A stretch of 64,000 nt of DNA from Chrysoperla carnea. Its lineage: Eukaryota; Arthropoda; Insecta; Neuroptera; Chrysopidae. Where the stretch lies: the NCBI RefSeq assembly GCF_905475395.1, contig NC_058339.1, forward strand, positions 86,996,520 through 87,060,519, in the 5' to 3' direction. Below are positions 24,233 through 45,046 of this stretch, in pieces. The notes under the pieces were generated by a model. That model ran no database searches, was not told the DNA's origin, and worked only from the letters and a program-made list of their open reading frames with translations. The position numbers were made by a program, and so were the translations under genes. How positions within the stretch are numbered: the first letter of the stretch is position 1; every line of letters starts with the position of its first letter.

Positions 24233-25714
24233 TTATTGACTGCATGTATAAAAAGATTATCAAATATTATAATTTAATATTTATAATTTAATATTAAAAT
24301 TTTAAATCAATCAAAATGTGTTTTAGGTAACTGTAGGTATATAACAAGCAACTTGCAGTTTATTTATGTAAATTAACACATAAATATTGTAAATTTATTC
24401 GTATAAAAATACTAATAAATCAAATAACCCAAAAGTTGATTATTTGAATACCTTCTTAAAACAGCCAGTTTATTGTTGATTATTGGGATGCCTTCTTAAA
24501 ACAATCAGTTTCCGATAAAAAGAAAGCTACACAAAAGAAAATGGAAAAATTTTTTTTTAAGGAAATTTTACTTTTTTTAAATAAAACTATATTAAACTGT
24601 TTGTGTAAACGAAAAGCTTTCTCTAACTATGTCGTAGTCAAATAATTTAAGATATTTTTTTAATAAATTTCGCCAAAATTATTGCTTAATACAACCCTCA
24701 TATTCAATTAAAAGTTGATTGTAAATAAATTATACAATGAATTAAAATTATACAAACGAGCAATAGATAAATTTGTTGTAAAAACACATGTAGAGAATTT
24801 CATATATCAATTTATATTGCATTTCTGTAGGGGAAATTTAATCCACTAATCTGCTTAAGGCGATTCTTTGATGTTTCAGGTCAGCAAGTTGTTTGAAAAT
24901 ATTCCCACTTTGTATAATGAAGCCGAAATACTCTTCACAAGATTCAACAAAGATTCTCACAAAGAATGTATTTTAAAAATGTATTCGCTAAATTTTAAAC
25001 ACAAAAAAAGCTTTTTTCAACCCGAAAACCTGGGGTGGTTCTGATAGCTCTGACAATTCATACCTTGCTATGGCAAGTGTAGTACATTCGTGGGCTTGTA
25101 GATTCGGGGTTTATGTTTTAAACACAAGTTGGTCCACAGAGTTTAGTAAGTTATTATGGAATTTCAACTTCAAGTTATTAGATTTTTTTCCCGTGGCAAA
25201 GCTGCCCCTCCTTCAATGATTCTTGAAAAATTGTCCATCTTGACTTAAACAACCTCCTTAATAAGCACAACTTTGCACTTTTCGCTTCGCATTTGCGTCT
25301 ATTACTAACTAAATACGTCTAAATAAAACACAATTAATCGATAAAAGCACGATTAAATAAAATTTTATTTGTGAAGTAAAGAAAAAAAGCTACCCGAAGA
25401 TACAAATTACTAAAAAAGATTGTGACTTTCCTCTATATTTTATGATTGAGTTGTTATCAATAACATATTGAACAAAAAAAAAATATTTTTTAAATTAAAT
25501 TGATATTGCATTAATATAACATGCAGTTCGATTCACCTACTTTTTATAAACAATTGATAACTATTTACGTAAATTCATTATTGGGTCATAGAAAATATTT
25601 TACACAATTTTTAAGAGGATGTTTGAATTTTGTCCAAAGTTCGGGCCAAATAATGCTGCATAAAATCATGGAATGAAACCAAGTTTCCGAAAAAAAGAGA
25701 CTGATTACACACCT
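24233..25714. other. Gene-free AT-rich stretch before the satellite
   Basis: Mostly featureless. The last 100 bp hold worn satellite wording (GGAATGAAACCAAGTTTCCG near 25669). Confidence 0.5.
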
Positions 25715-27272
25715 CAGTTTTCTAAGGTAATTTTGACCCAAGAAATTCAAAAATCGAGTTTATTTGGCGATTGGACGAGTAATTTTCAAAAAAAACGATA
25801 TTTCGGATCGATTTCCGGTATTATTTCGAGAATTATTCGCCCAATCGTTAAATGAAACCGATTTTTGAATTTTTTGGGTCAAAATTACCTTATATACAGA
25901 GTTTTATCGAAATTGGAGACGATAAATTTGTATCGATTTTTTGCAATTTTATCAAGGGGTATCCCTTAGAAAAATTCGAAAAAATCGTAAAAAATTATTT
26001 GTTTCGGAATTTGATGAAACTCAGTTTATAAGGTAATTTTGACCCAAGAAATTCAAAAATCGAGTTTATTTGGCGATTGGACGAGTAATTTTCAAAAAAA
26101 AACGATATTTCGGATCGATTTTCGGTATTATTTCGAGAATTATTCGCCCAATCGTTAAATGAAACCGATTTTTGAATTTTTTAGGTCAAAATTACCTTCT
26201 ATACAGAGTTTTATCGAAATTGGAGACGATAAATTTGTATCGATTTTTTGCAATTTTATCAAGGGGTACCCCTTAGAAAAATTCGAAAAAATCGTAAAAA
26301 ATTATTTGTTTCGGAATTTGATGAAACTCAGTTTATAAGGTAATTTTGACCCAAGAAATTCAAAAATCGAGTTTATTTGGCGATAGACCGAATAATTTTC
26401 GAAAAAAAACGATATTTCGGATCGATTTCCGGTATTATCTCGAGAATTTTTCGCCCAATTGTTAAATGAAACAGATTTTTGTATTTTTTGGGTCAAAATT
26501 ACCTTATATACAGAGTTTTATCGAAATTGGAGACGATAAATTTGTATCGATTTTTTGCAATTTTATCAAGGGGTATCCCTTAGAAAAATTCGAAAAAATC
26601 GTAAAAAATTATTTGTTTCGGAATTTGATGAAACTCAGTTTATAAGGTAATTTTGACCCAAGAAATTCAAAAATCGAGTTTATTTGGCGATTGGACGAGT
26701 AATTTTCAAAAAAAACGATATTTCGGATCGATTTTCGGTATTATTTCGAGAATTATTCGCCCAATCGTTAAATGAAACCGATTTTTGAATTTTTTGGGTC
26801 AAAATTACCTTCTATACAGAGTTTTATCGAAATTGGAGACGATAAATTTGTATCGATTTTTTGCAATTTTATCAAGGGGTACCCCTTAGAAAAATTCGAA
26901 AAAATCGTAAAAAATTATTTGTTTCGGAATTTGATGAAACTCAGTTTATAAGGTAATTTTGACCCAAGAAATTCAAAAATCGAGTTTATTTGGCGATAGA
27001 CCGAATAATTTTCGAAAAAAAAACGATATTTCGGATCGATTTCCGGTATTATCTCGAGAATTTTTCGCCCAATTGTTAAATGAAACAGATTTTTGTATTT
27101 TTTGGGTCAAAATTACCTTATATACAGAGTTTTATCGAAATTGGAGACGATAAATTTGTATCGATTTTTTGCAATTTTTTCAAGGGGTACCCCTTAGAAA
27201 AATTCGAAAAAAATTATTTGGCCGAGTAATTTTCGAAAAAAACGATATTTCGGATCGATTTCCGATCGATTT
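25715..27272. repeat. Tandem array of five ~306-bp palindromic satellite monomers
   Basis: The word GACCCAAGAAATTC recurs at 25735, 26041, 26348, 26655 and 26961, so the period is 306-307 bp. Each monomer contains an inverted repeat: an arm ending GGCGATTGG and its complement starting CCAATCGTTAAATG, about 50 bp each, separated by about 75 bp. Units 2 and 4 share private variants (TTCTATACAG, GGGGTACCCC), as do units 3 and 5 (GATAGACCGAATAA, CCAATTGTTAAATG), so the last four units are a duplicated dimer. The open reading frames inside are identical reads of the repeat. Confidence 0.92.
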
Positions 27273-27354
27273 ACCTATACCAAAACTTTTTTCGTAGCAT
27301 CAAACTTGGGACTAAACTCAATATACTATGTATATTTCAAATATACATGGTATA
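27273..27354 (+). mobile_element. HINE-like element, copy K (3' end only, fused to satellite)
   Basis: Only the last 80 bp of the family (ACCTATACCAAAA to CATGGTATA). Its left edge joins the 306-bp satellite array directly. Confidence 0.7.
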
Positions 27355-28140
27355 AAAAGGAAAAGAGAGTTATAATTTACAGTCTTAGAGCGCAGATAAC
27401 ATGTATAAAGTGATTGGTGCAAAAGGGGGTGAGATTTCTTGTGACTTATTTTACAATCAGTCTCCAATTTGAATCCAACAAAGAAAACTTTTCCATAAAA
27501 TTGTGATCAGATACTAATCTTTAAACTACGAAGTTAAAAGTATTTAATTTTTGTTTTTCAAAAATAAAAATTGAAAGCCTACATACTAAACAATATAAAT
27601 TAGATAATTTAATCAATATATTTTTTATTCGTAACAGATATATTTAACTCTTTTTCCAAAGATTTATAGTATTTATCAATTTGCAAAATCTAGAATGACA
27701 ACAAACAACCACAAACGTTAAGACAAGAATGTTAATTTTATGAGGTGCGGGTGTTGAAAGATTTATTACGTTTACAAATTAACTTTATTGTATGTACAGT
27801 ACAAAGTAGGTTTTCAAACAAATATTATAATAATATAAATAATAAATTTATTTTTGATTTGTTGGTATATAAATAACATACGTAGGGTGCACACACCAAG
27901 ATTGCCACCTCTCAGATTACGACCCGACTTCGGTTGTATGAGATAAATCTCCGGTTTTAGAAATACATAAATTATGAAAACAGGCTTAGTTGTATATATA
28001 ATGTAAATTGCAACCTTTAACTTACCCATAAAGAAATAAGAAACTCAGGCACGTCGCCAAATGGGAGGCTGCCCCCTAAAGTATCGAAAAAATCCAAAAT
28101 TTAACTAAATGGCAGGTTTTCACGTAAATCAAAAGAGTAT
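27355..28140. other. Gene-free stretch
   Basis: Nothing recognisable on either strand. Confidence 0.55.
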
Positions 28141-28840
28141 CCGACTTACAATTTCAGCCTGAGAGATCAAATTTCGTAGGTTTGCAGGATTCCACATCAT
28201 TTTAAATTCATCAGTCACCTTCGCAAATCCCTTGCAGTAGTTTTTCAAATTATTATATTCACCATTTTACAATTAAGACAGTTAAAGATGTTACAAATAA
28301 AGGATAATGATAGAAACCGCTCGAATTTTGCTAAAACCCAAAGAAGTTATATATCCTTTTTTCTAAAATCTCATATAATGTGTTTCTTAGGTATCAAAAA
28401 ACCATTAATAAGGCATGAGTTAGTGGTGCAAATGTTTCTATTTGTTAATAAACAATAAATTGATAATTCAATGGAATCGGTTAATTTTAAAGTTTACTTA
28501 CGAAATTAATAAATAGACAACTTGAATTACATACACATCATACATGTATATAATAGTTTTCGATTATTTGACAAACACATAACATTTACGTCATACAAGT
28601 TGCCTAGTTACTAATTTTTTAAGTGAACAACATTGAATTAATAATTAAATGTTTATTAACAAATAGAAACATTTGCGCCACTCTCATGCGTTACTAATGA
28701 TATTTAACACCTAGGAAACAATTTCCATGAAATATTAGCACAATGCGAGCGGTTTCTTTCATTTTTCTTTATTAGCCGATTTTTGTAACATCTTTTATTG
28801 TAGTTTTTTAAGTACTAAACTATAAATTTTGTAAGTCGAT
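28141..28840. repeat. 700-bp foldback element
   Basis: Outer ends CCGACTTACAATTT and AATTTTGTAAGTCGAT pair; inner blocks GATGTTACAAA/TTTGTAACATC, GAAACCGCTCG/CGAGCGGTTTC and GCAAATGTTTCTATTTGTTA with its complement also pair in order. It is diverged but collinear over about 300-bp arms. Confidence 0.72.
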
Positions 28841-30149
28841 CAACATGAGCTCTTCCAATGAGCTTTCAATCCCCTGGGCCAATAACTGATGACGTCCTTG
28901 AAAAAACCCTGTTTCCTCAACGAAGCCACAATGACATATGACAAACTAGTAGTGGATTGTGAGCAATCCCCACTTTAAATTCTACGATAAATTAGAGAAT
29001 TCTCAAATCTATCACGAGAAAACATCAATAAAAAGTATTTCAAACATTTTAATTCAAAGTACTAAGTTTAAAATTTAAAAAAGTTAAACAAAAATTCAAA
29101 CTGCCCAAAACCATTTTACTAAAAAATTGAATTACTTGTTAAAAAAATTCTCCGTAAAATAACCTTGCCTGGTTTCGAAATTCGGAGTTTACGTCTCTCT
29201 CTTTTAAGCTCCAAACTTCAATTACGGATTAATTAATTATCTGCACCTAATTATAGCTGCATCTTCTCCTTTGAAGACAATTCCAGCTCGAAGCTATTAG
29301 CATACAACATAAAAGTAAAGACAGCTAATACGGTATTTTTATTTAACTGAACTTTTAGTATCGAGTATATTTTCCTGCCAAAAATTTGCATATAAAGCAC
29401 TTTTATCTACTTCAATAGGCCTTTTCATCATGTCATATGCGCAAGTGCAGAATTTATTTTTTCGTACTGACAGCAATAAGTAGGACTAAGATAGAAGATA
29501 TTTGTCATGCATTTTATCACATTGGTTATAAATCATTTAGTACGAAACAAATGTGAATCGTGATTTTAAAATGAAAAAGCCCTATGCACTGCCGTAGGAA
29601 TGGTATTGGTGAGACATATAAATATGTTTATAAGGATAAATGATATTAAAATACTGTACCTGTTATCCTTTTGGCATTCGTGGCCTTTGGTGAGAGGCAT
29701 AGCAAACATAGGGATGGTGAAAGATTCCTTAATTCCAGAATGTAGATACACAATGTGTGCATTATCCTAGGGCACACACTCACATGATTTGCTTTAAACT
29801 GAAAATAGAAGTACAGTCTAAGCATTGCCAAAAATTCTCCAGACATTAACCCCCCTTTCACAGATCACAATAATTACATATTTTGTAATTAAAATAGAAT
29901 AATAAAATCAAATAAGATATTTAGTTACTTAAATTCTGAAATCAACAGTTTCTCATCGTAATAAGAAAGTTTTTAATTTTCTTAAAAGGATTTTCGGAAC
30001 CCGTACTCTCACAGCACCTAGCAAATCATATATATTTATTTATAAATGTGTAATTATGGAAAGAAAATAATATAATACGTAGTTCAAATATTATTTCAAC
30101 CACAAAATGTCACTAAAAGCCGCTTAATGTCACGAGAATATGTATGTGA
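28841..30149. other. Gene-free stretch
   Basis: About 29570-29870 is somewhat GC-richer with two overlapping minus-strand frames; neither resembles a known protein. Confidence 0.45.
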
Positions 30150-30566
30150 CAACATTGACGCTTCGCCTTGCCCATTTTCGCTAAAAAAAACTGTTTTTTG
30201 TATCCGAGTCAAAGACAACACAAGGCATTCAGACGAGAACAGGCAAGCTTCCTCTCCACATTCTTGTAATTACTAGTAATTCGATAGCTATTGTGACTAA
30301 AGCATTGTTATTCAAAATTTATTGTTATTGGTAACGCTTAAGTTGATAATAAACGTTTTTTCAATTAACAAAATAATTGTTGCTATCATTATTATTTTTT
30401 TATTGTAATAAATATGTAGATAATTGTACTAGCACATACGAACAGAAAGCTACCGCGGCAGCTGTTGCCACTTCGATGGAACGAGATCCTTCCGAAGACG
30501 AGTGTGTGATAGTGAGTGCTTCCCTTCAGCAAACTTTGACGATTATACTCCGCTAGGGTGTGGATG
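30150..30566. mobile_element. MITE-like element related to 52056-52332
   Basis: Shares in order CGCTTCGCCTTG, TTTCGCTAAAA, CCACATTCTTGTAATTAC, TAGCTATTGTGACTA, GTGCTTCCCTTC and a GGGTGTGGATG end with the element in a DLEC1 intron. Its left end is not resolved. Confidence 0.55.
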
Positions 30567-33276
30567 AGGGGTAAAAATTTTTCAATATACTACAACATTG
30601 CTTCTTACAACATCTTGGAATTATTAAAATCCGCAAGAGTAAAAAATAAAAACAAATAAACAAAAAAAGTTTTTTAAATCCTAAAAATATTGTAAAAAAA
30701 ATTTACAATACAAAACGAAATTTTATTAAATAAAATTATTACAATTTTTCAAGCGGGTGTGTAATAATAGTAAGTATAAATGTTCAACTAAAATTAAACA
30801 AAAAGAGATAAACACAGAAATAAGTTAAGAGGATAAATTTATTTCATTTTAATACAGCACAAAGACAAACCGGAATGTCAACATTTCGCCATCAGTAAAC
30901 CCAAAAAAAAATTTTGTTTTACTTTTCTCATATAATAATATATATGCAACGGTATCTGCCGAAAAAAATTATATAATAAAATATTATTTAATTAACACAT
31001 ACGAGCCCAAAAAGTACAACCGAATTTACGATTTCACAAACAAAATCACAAACTTTTGTTGTGAAATCATAAGGATCGATTACCCTTCTAGCACAAAAAA
31101 CGAATTTTTTTCACTCGTTGAAAATACTTTAGAGGGTCTTTAAAAGAAGTCGAAAAGACACACGATCATCCAATCAAAATTAAACTATACAAATTAGAAT
31201 TTTCCAATCACGCATATGTTTGGATTCGTAAAGTATAAAAGAAAAATACATATCAACAGTATTTTTTCACTTCTCTTAAAGATTTTTCATTTTTTTTATC
31301 TATTAAAATATTGATTACAACTTGTAACTAAAGCATTTCTTTTTTTTTTATTGTAGAAGTAATTAATTTGGGGCACAATAATAATTAATAATTATTTGTT
31401 TTAAAAAATTTATGATAAAATTATTTTTATATACATTTGTCTATGTCAAAGCCCCTTAACAAAAAAAAATCCAACTTAGAAAAATGTTTTAGATTCATGT
31501 TGTTTTAGTTTTTTTCTATATAAAAAATGTACCCAGAAATAATTGTACGAAACTCATTTTAATAACAATTTAAATTTCTAAGAATACAACAAGTTTTTCT
31601 AAATTTGAATTATACATCATAAAAATTCATTTTATTTACATTTTTTTCAGTAAAAAAGTAGTTTGTTCTTTTTACTAGTATCTAAGGTGATCCTAACACC
31701 GATTGTACTTGTAGCGAATTAGCAACTAGAAGTCTAAGAATCCTCCATCTTCTACGCTCAAGCATAGCTCCTATAGTCGATAACAGAAAAAAATTTATTT
31801 CATATAAAGTTTTAGTTTTCCGAACTTTTAGGTCTCATGACTCGCCTTGCAGAAGAAATCTCCTCGAAAAATTCAAAAACATTTTCTTAAAGCATGTAGA
31901 TAGTTTAAAAATACACCCCTATTATAAATTTACTTTGCTACAAGATTGAACAACCGGCTAAAAATATGCAAAAAAAATTAAGAATCTTAAAAACCACTGT
32001 TTTGGGTTACTATTTTCCTTTGGGTCCGTATCGATTAAATTTACTATTCAGGACTCTAAACCACAACGTCTTTCATTTCGAGTTCGCTCTATTCTACTTT
32101 TGAGTCACTAGTTAATGGTGTTTTTCAAATTAGACACCTTAAATTTTTCGCATATTTTTTTGTAAGAATTCCTGTAAATGAGAGAAATATTACATTTCAA
32201 AAAGACTAACTACAAAGATTTAACTTTTGAAATATAAGTATCCCTCTCTTGTTTTTTTTTTACAAAATATTACACAACAATTTTTTCTAATGACATTTTG
32301 TAATTTTTTTTATTAGCAATAAATCATCCATTTTAAAATACAAAGAAGGTACAGAGGACAGGTTATATATTTTTTTAATTTATTTCACATAACATTTGAA
32401 CATCAGAATTTTCACTAAAAAAAATTTCAAATAAAAAAAGTCTTATGTTACATAATTTATGTGAAATAATTTTTATTGATGTATAAATCGGCATTTACAA
32501 AAAAACTAATGTACAAAAATTATACTAATTAATCTGAATTTGTATAATTATTTCGAAGTCATGTTTTATATAATAAAAGAAAGTGCACAAAAAATTATTT
32601 GAAAAAGGCTTTTTTTTTCTTTAAACTTAACGCTAGAAACATTGAACAAATAATAATAACTAATAATAAGAGACCTTTTCTTTAAAATGCACAATGAGCT
32701 CGGCTCGTTTCAAAAAATATATATATATTATATAAACTAATCCTGAACTGATATTATGTAGAGGAGCAAATCAAAAAAACGGGGGAAGTAGGTAGAAAAT
32801 AATAATAATAAAAAGGGGAGGAAGAGGAATTACAGAATAATAATGAGGACGATCAAACTATAATTATTTAGAAGTATTTTGTTTTATTATTAATAATAAA
32901 AAGTGTGAACAATTTTGCCCACACACTATATAATAGCAGTCCACGCACTTTTTTTTAGGAGGCGGCATAATAGTAAGTAGCATGTGTAGAATGTACAGGG
33001 GATGAAATACTGAAACGAATGCCCCTGTGTGAACGTTCTACTCAAGCTCAGAAAAATAAACCCACCTCCAAAAAACACTATTTATGAAGTAAAAGTACCC
33101 ACAACACAAACAGTCAATAATTGCTGCCAATGCCGCTCTCCCTTGAAATCTTCTTTTCAAAATTTGTTGTTTATATTTGTTGGTTTTTTTGTTTGATTAT
33201 AATTTTTTTTAGCAAATAATAAAGAGGTGGTCGTCGAATGTGTTGGTGTGTACATGCGCGCGATGCTTAGTGAACT
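30567..33276. other. AT-rich sequence downstream of Arf1, including its 3' UTR
   Basis: No coding sequence. The part nearest 33276 must contain the Arf1 3' UTR; several AATAAA matches on the minus strand prevent fixing its end. Confidence 0.55.
32883..32888 (-). terminator. Candidate Arf1 poly(A) signal
   Basis: First AATAAA I find on the minus strand after the Arf1 stop, about 390 nt downstream. Others follow further down, so the 3' UTR may be longer. Confidence 0.3.
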
Positions 33277-41723
<8,447 letters not shown>

Positions 41724-44466
41724 ATGTCTTATCCTGAAAATCCTTTTGATGAAAATTTCGATGTGAAGGAAATATTAGCAATTCATTCGGATGAACAAAA
41801 CGCAGATAACCTTTCAAACGAGCACGAGGTATAAGTATGTTGGCTGTATTGAAAACGCTCGAAATTTAAAATTTAATTTAATTTTAAGGATAAATTAAAT
41901 AAATTATTGTTGTGGATTTGTTCATCTCCTAAAATTAGTTCAATTCGATTTAATAAGCTTCTCACATCCAAAGATCAGCTTATTAATATTCTTACAGAAA
42001 AGGTTTTTATTTTTAAAACTAAAAAATTAACTTGCATGATTTATAATCAAATTTAAGATTTTAGCAAATAAATATATTGAAATTGCTCCTAAAATTTATG
42101 AACATCCCTCGCTGCCTGACGTTATCATTGTTGAAAAGTTAACAAAATATACTGACGAACTAGATAAGAATTTAAACGAAGTCATTGTTGATCCAATTTG
42201 TGGCGCTGCTATATTAAGAGGTTCTCATATATTTGCTCCAGGAGTTTTAGGCTTATTATCAGGTGTATAATCAAAAAATAGTCTCATTGTTGAATTTCAA
42301 TAATCAAAACTGTTTTTTAGCCAGTCAAATTGGAGACAAGGTTAGTATTTACGCGGATCTTACAGGTGAATGTAAAAGAGGCTATTTAAAAAAATTCGAA
42401 AATCCGGGGAAAGTTTTTATTGGAAATGGGATTTTACATCAAAGTAGGAAAGAAATATTTGAAAATAATGCTGAACCAAAGTAAATAAAAATTTACGAAT
42501 ATGTATTTTGAGATCGTAAAAATAAATTTGTAATCATTATTAGGGGTTTGGCAGTAGAAGTAATAGGAACGATTTCATATTGTCCTCCAATAGATGATAA
42601 AGAATTATGGAAGTATGGTGCAATATTGCAAAATTTACCATCGATAGTATGTGGACACGTATTAAATCCTCAACGTAATGATATTATTTTGGATATGTGT
42701 GCAGCTCCTGGAAATAAAACTACCCATTTAGCTACAATAATAAATAATCAGGTAAACTTAAAAAAAAGGGGTTTTAATTATTAATTACTAATTAAAATTC
42801 GTTTTAGGGCACAATTATTGCTCTGGATAAAAATAAGTCAAAAATAGACAGCTTAAAAGAACGCTGCAAAATATTTTTTTCGCGTTGCGTTGAAGTTTAT
42901 CATTTTGATGCAACTGAAGCTGTAGTAGTTGATAATGAAATCAATCCATCTGGAAAATTAAATTTAGTACCTCCATTTAATAAAGAAACTTTTGATAAAA
43001 TATTATTAGACGTACCTTGCAGTGCCTTAGGACAGCGTCCACAATTAAGAAATAAAATTACGAATAAAGAATTAAAATCTTATGTGTCGTTGCAAAGGAA
43101 AATTTTCAGAGCGGTATGTAATTTTGAGTACCTATATCATGGTTTTTGAGTAAGGTATAAAATATCGAGAATTAAATTTTTCTACTCAATTATACAGGTT
43201 TTTCATTTGAATATTAAAAAAAGTATGTTTTATGGAAAATTTCACTAATATTTTTCTTATTATTTATTTTCTTTTTCTAAAGTTAGGTTAGATTGGCTGT
43301 CCTGGGACGGGTCACACTTAGATCAAAGGCCGCCTTATACGCCGAAAGTCTTAATTTGGGAGTACTTTGTGAGATACGCCCCTCTTTAGGTATAAAAACG
43401 ACCTTAACTTTGAGGAATGTGGGCCGTATATTCTGTCTAGTCATTCTGAAATCGCTTGTATTTCTACTGGCATGATGCCATTTAATTCTGGCGATTTGTA
43501 TGGCTCAAACTCTAAGGTAGATAGCCCGTTAGATCTTTTCAATCAGCGCTTGGGCGAAAGTATACAAATTAGCTATAGCCTTTAAGCTATTATATTCCCG
43601 CTCTTCTTGATTAGGGAAATGGTTGTTGAGTAGATGTACCCAACTACCCAAGCTTGATTCTGTTCATTGGCCAGTGATAGGGTCTTCCGGATATCCTCAT
43701 GTCGCCGGTCTCGTGAAGATAATCTTTCCTTAGCAGGCTCGCTTTCCTCTATTTTCCCGCAAAAGTTTTCTTCAAGAGGATCTTTTTACAAGCCTTAACG
43801 CTTGGTTTATGTTCAAGCAGGCCTTATAAGCCTCCCACTCATTGGTTTTTTTTTGACCTAATTTAATAGCGTCGGCATTTTTTTCTTAGAATATGAATTT
43901 CGAGAGACCATGATGGAGGTTTTTATTTCTCCTTGATTATCCTTGTTGAGCACGAATCTGTAATCTGTAGTAGCTGGGTCTAACTCTTCCTTTGAAGTAA
44001 AGGTTTTTTTAAAGCTCAAAAAAAAAAAAAAAAAAAAAAAAAAATAGAACATTATTTAAATTTATAATTTAAATTTAAAAAAATGGGATTAATTTTCCAA
44101 ATTTTATACCTTAATAAACTGGTGTATATAGATTCATAATTCCCCCTGATTAAAAATTTACTTTACTTTGTTTTTTGTATTTAGGGTGTCGATTTATTAA
44201 AAACGAATGGTCATTTAGTTTACAGTACTTGTACTATTACATTAGCAGAAAATGAAGGAATGGTTGCATGGGCCTTGAAAACATTTTCGTGTTTAAAACT
44301 AATACCAGCTGTTCCCAAAATTGGTGGTTCTGGTTGGAAAATATCTTCCCTAACAACAGAACAATGTGATAACCTTCAACGATTTTCTTATCAAGATGAA
44401 AATTGCGACAGTGTTGGATTTTTTATAGCTCATTTTGAAAAAATTGAAATAAATAATCCACAATGA
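41724..44466 (+). CDS. NSUN6: NSUN6-type tRNA/mRNA cytosine-5 methyltransferase, complete
   Basis: Seven coding exons: 41724-41828, 41889-42002, 42058-42262, 42321-42480, 42544-42751, 42808-43113, 44185-44466; 459 aa, close to human NSUN6 (469 aa). Phases agree at all six introns. The family writes m5C at C72 of tRNA-Cys and tRNA-Thr and on some mRNAs. Residues about 108-195 form the PUA domain that sets NSUN6 apart from other NSUN enzymes (AILRGSHIFAPGV, then SIYADLTGECKRG and VFIGNGI). The SAM-binding motif is DMCAAPGNKT at 245-254, motif IV is DVPCSALGQRP with Cys335, and motif VI is VYSTCTIT with catalytic Cys382. The first five introns are about 55-65 bp; the sixth (1.07 kb) carries a reverse-transcriptase-like fragment and a poly(A) run. 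The start was chosen as the first ATG in frame after stops. Asn replaces the second Gly of the usual CAAPGGKT, a mild departure. Confidence 0.95.
43270..43850 (-). pseudogene. Non-LTR reverse-transcriptase fragment in NSUN6 intron 6
   Basis: Minus-strand reading of 43300-43440 gives KVKVVFIPKEGR, the start of the RT domain in Jockey/R1/I-like elements (usual wording KVVFIPKPG), then loses the pattern. Stops interrupt all frames upstream. GC content is clearly higher than in the surrounding intron. A poly(A) run at 44020-44044 lies on the other strand and need not belong to it. Confidence 0.5.
44019..44044 (+). repeat. Poly(A) run in NSUN6 intron 6
   Basis: About 24 consecutive A. It may mark the tail of a plus-strand retroelement insertion; no body is recognisable in front of it except the minus-strand RT fragment. 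Confidence 0.7.
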
Positions 44467-44565
44467 TTATAACTAACCGCAGGTATGAGTCACGATAGTT
44501 GATATATAGATGATCAAATCGAGCAGTAATTGTATTTTTTATAACTTTCTAATTTTTAAATTTAA

Positions 44566-44571
44566 AATAAA
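44566..44571 (+). terminator. NSUN6 poly(A) signal AATAAA
   Basis: A canonical AATAAA lies 100 nt after the NSUN6 stop codon, on the coding strand, in otherwise unremarkable AT-rich sequence. Confidence 0.55.
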
Positions 44572-44920
44572 TATATTTAATTACAAAAAAGAACCATTTA
44601 ATTGAAATCTTTGTTTCTGTTTCAATATGGTGTAATCTTAAAATGCATGAATCATTTTTATGGTATTACCGTTTTCCTGGTTAAATCTCAACAATTCAAA
44701 AAATACGTGTACAATATTTGCATACATAGTTTTGACAAAATATAAAAATTTGAAATCGTAAAGTGCCATTTTGTATATTGCAATTTTAATAAGGCTCATT
44801 TATTTTTTTTTATGATTTTATCAAAAAACGTTGGTCGTGTCGGAAAAATTAAATATTTTTAATACATACTTTTGGAAAATATTTTTTATTTTTATTTACT
44901 ACGATTTTTCGAATTATAAG

Positions 44921-44926
44921 TTTATT
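44921..44926 (-). terminator. DLEC1 poly(A) signal AATAAA
   Basis: AATAAA on the minus strand about 120 nt after the DLEC1 stop. With the NSUN6 signal at 44566 it suggests two short 3' UTRs that just avoid overlapping in this tail-to-tail arrangement. Confidence 0.5.
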
Positions 44927-45046
44927 TTATAATACACAACTTGGAATTTAAAAGTAAAATAATTCGTTTAAAACTTCTAGAAAGAATCCTGCATTGAATC
45001 ATTATGCATATCTAAAAGAAAGATGTATTAGTTAGTAGTTTTCGAT

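Noticed and set aside
26302..27153. Repeated open frames reading TQEIQKSSLFGD within the satellite
   Set aside because: They follow the 306-bp monomer exactly, have no start context, and appear on both strands because the monomer is palindromic.
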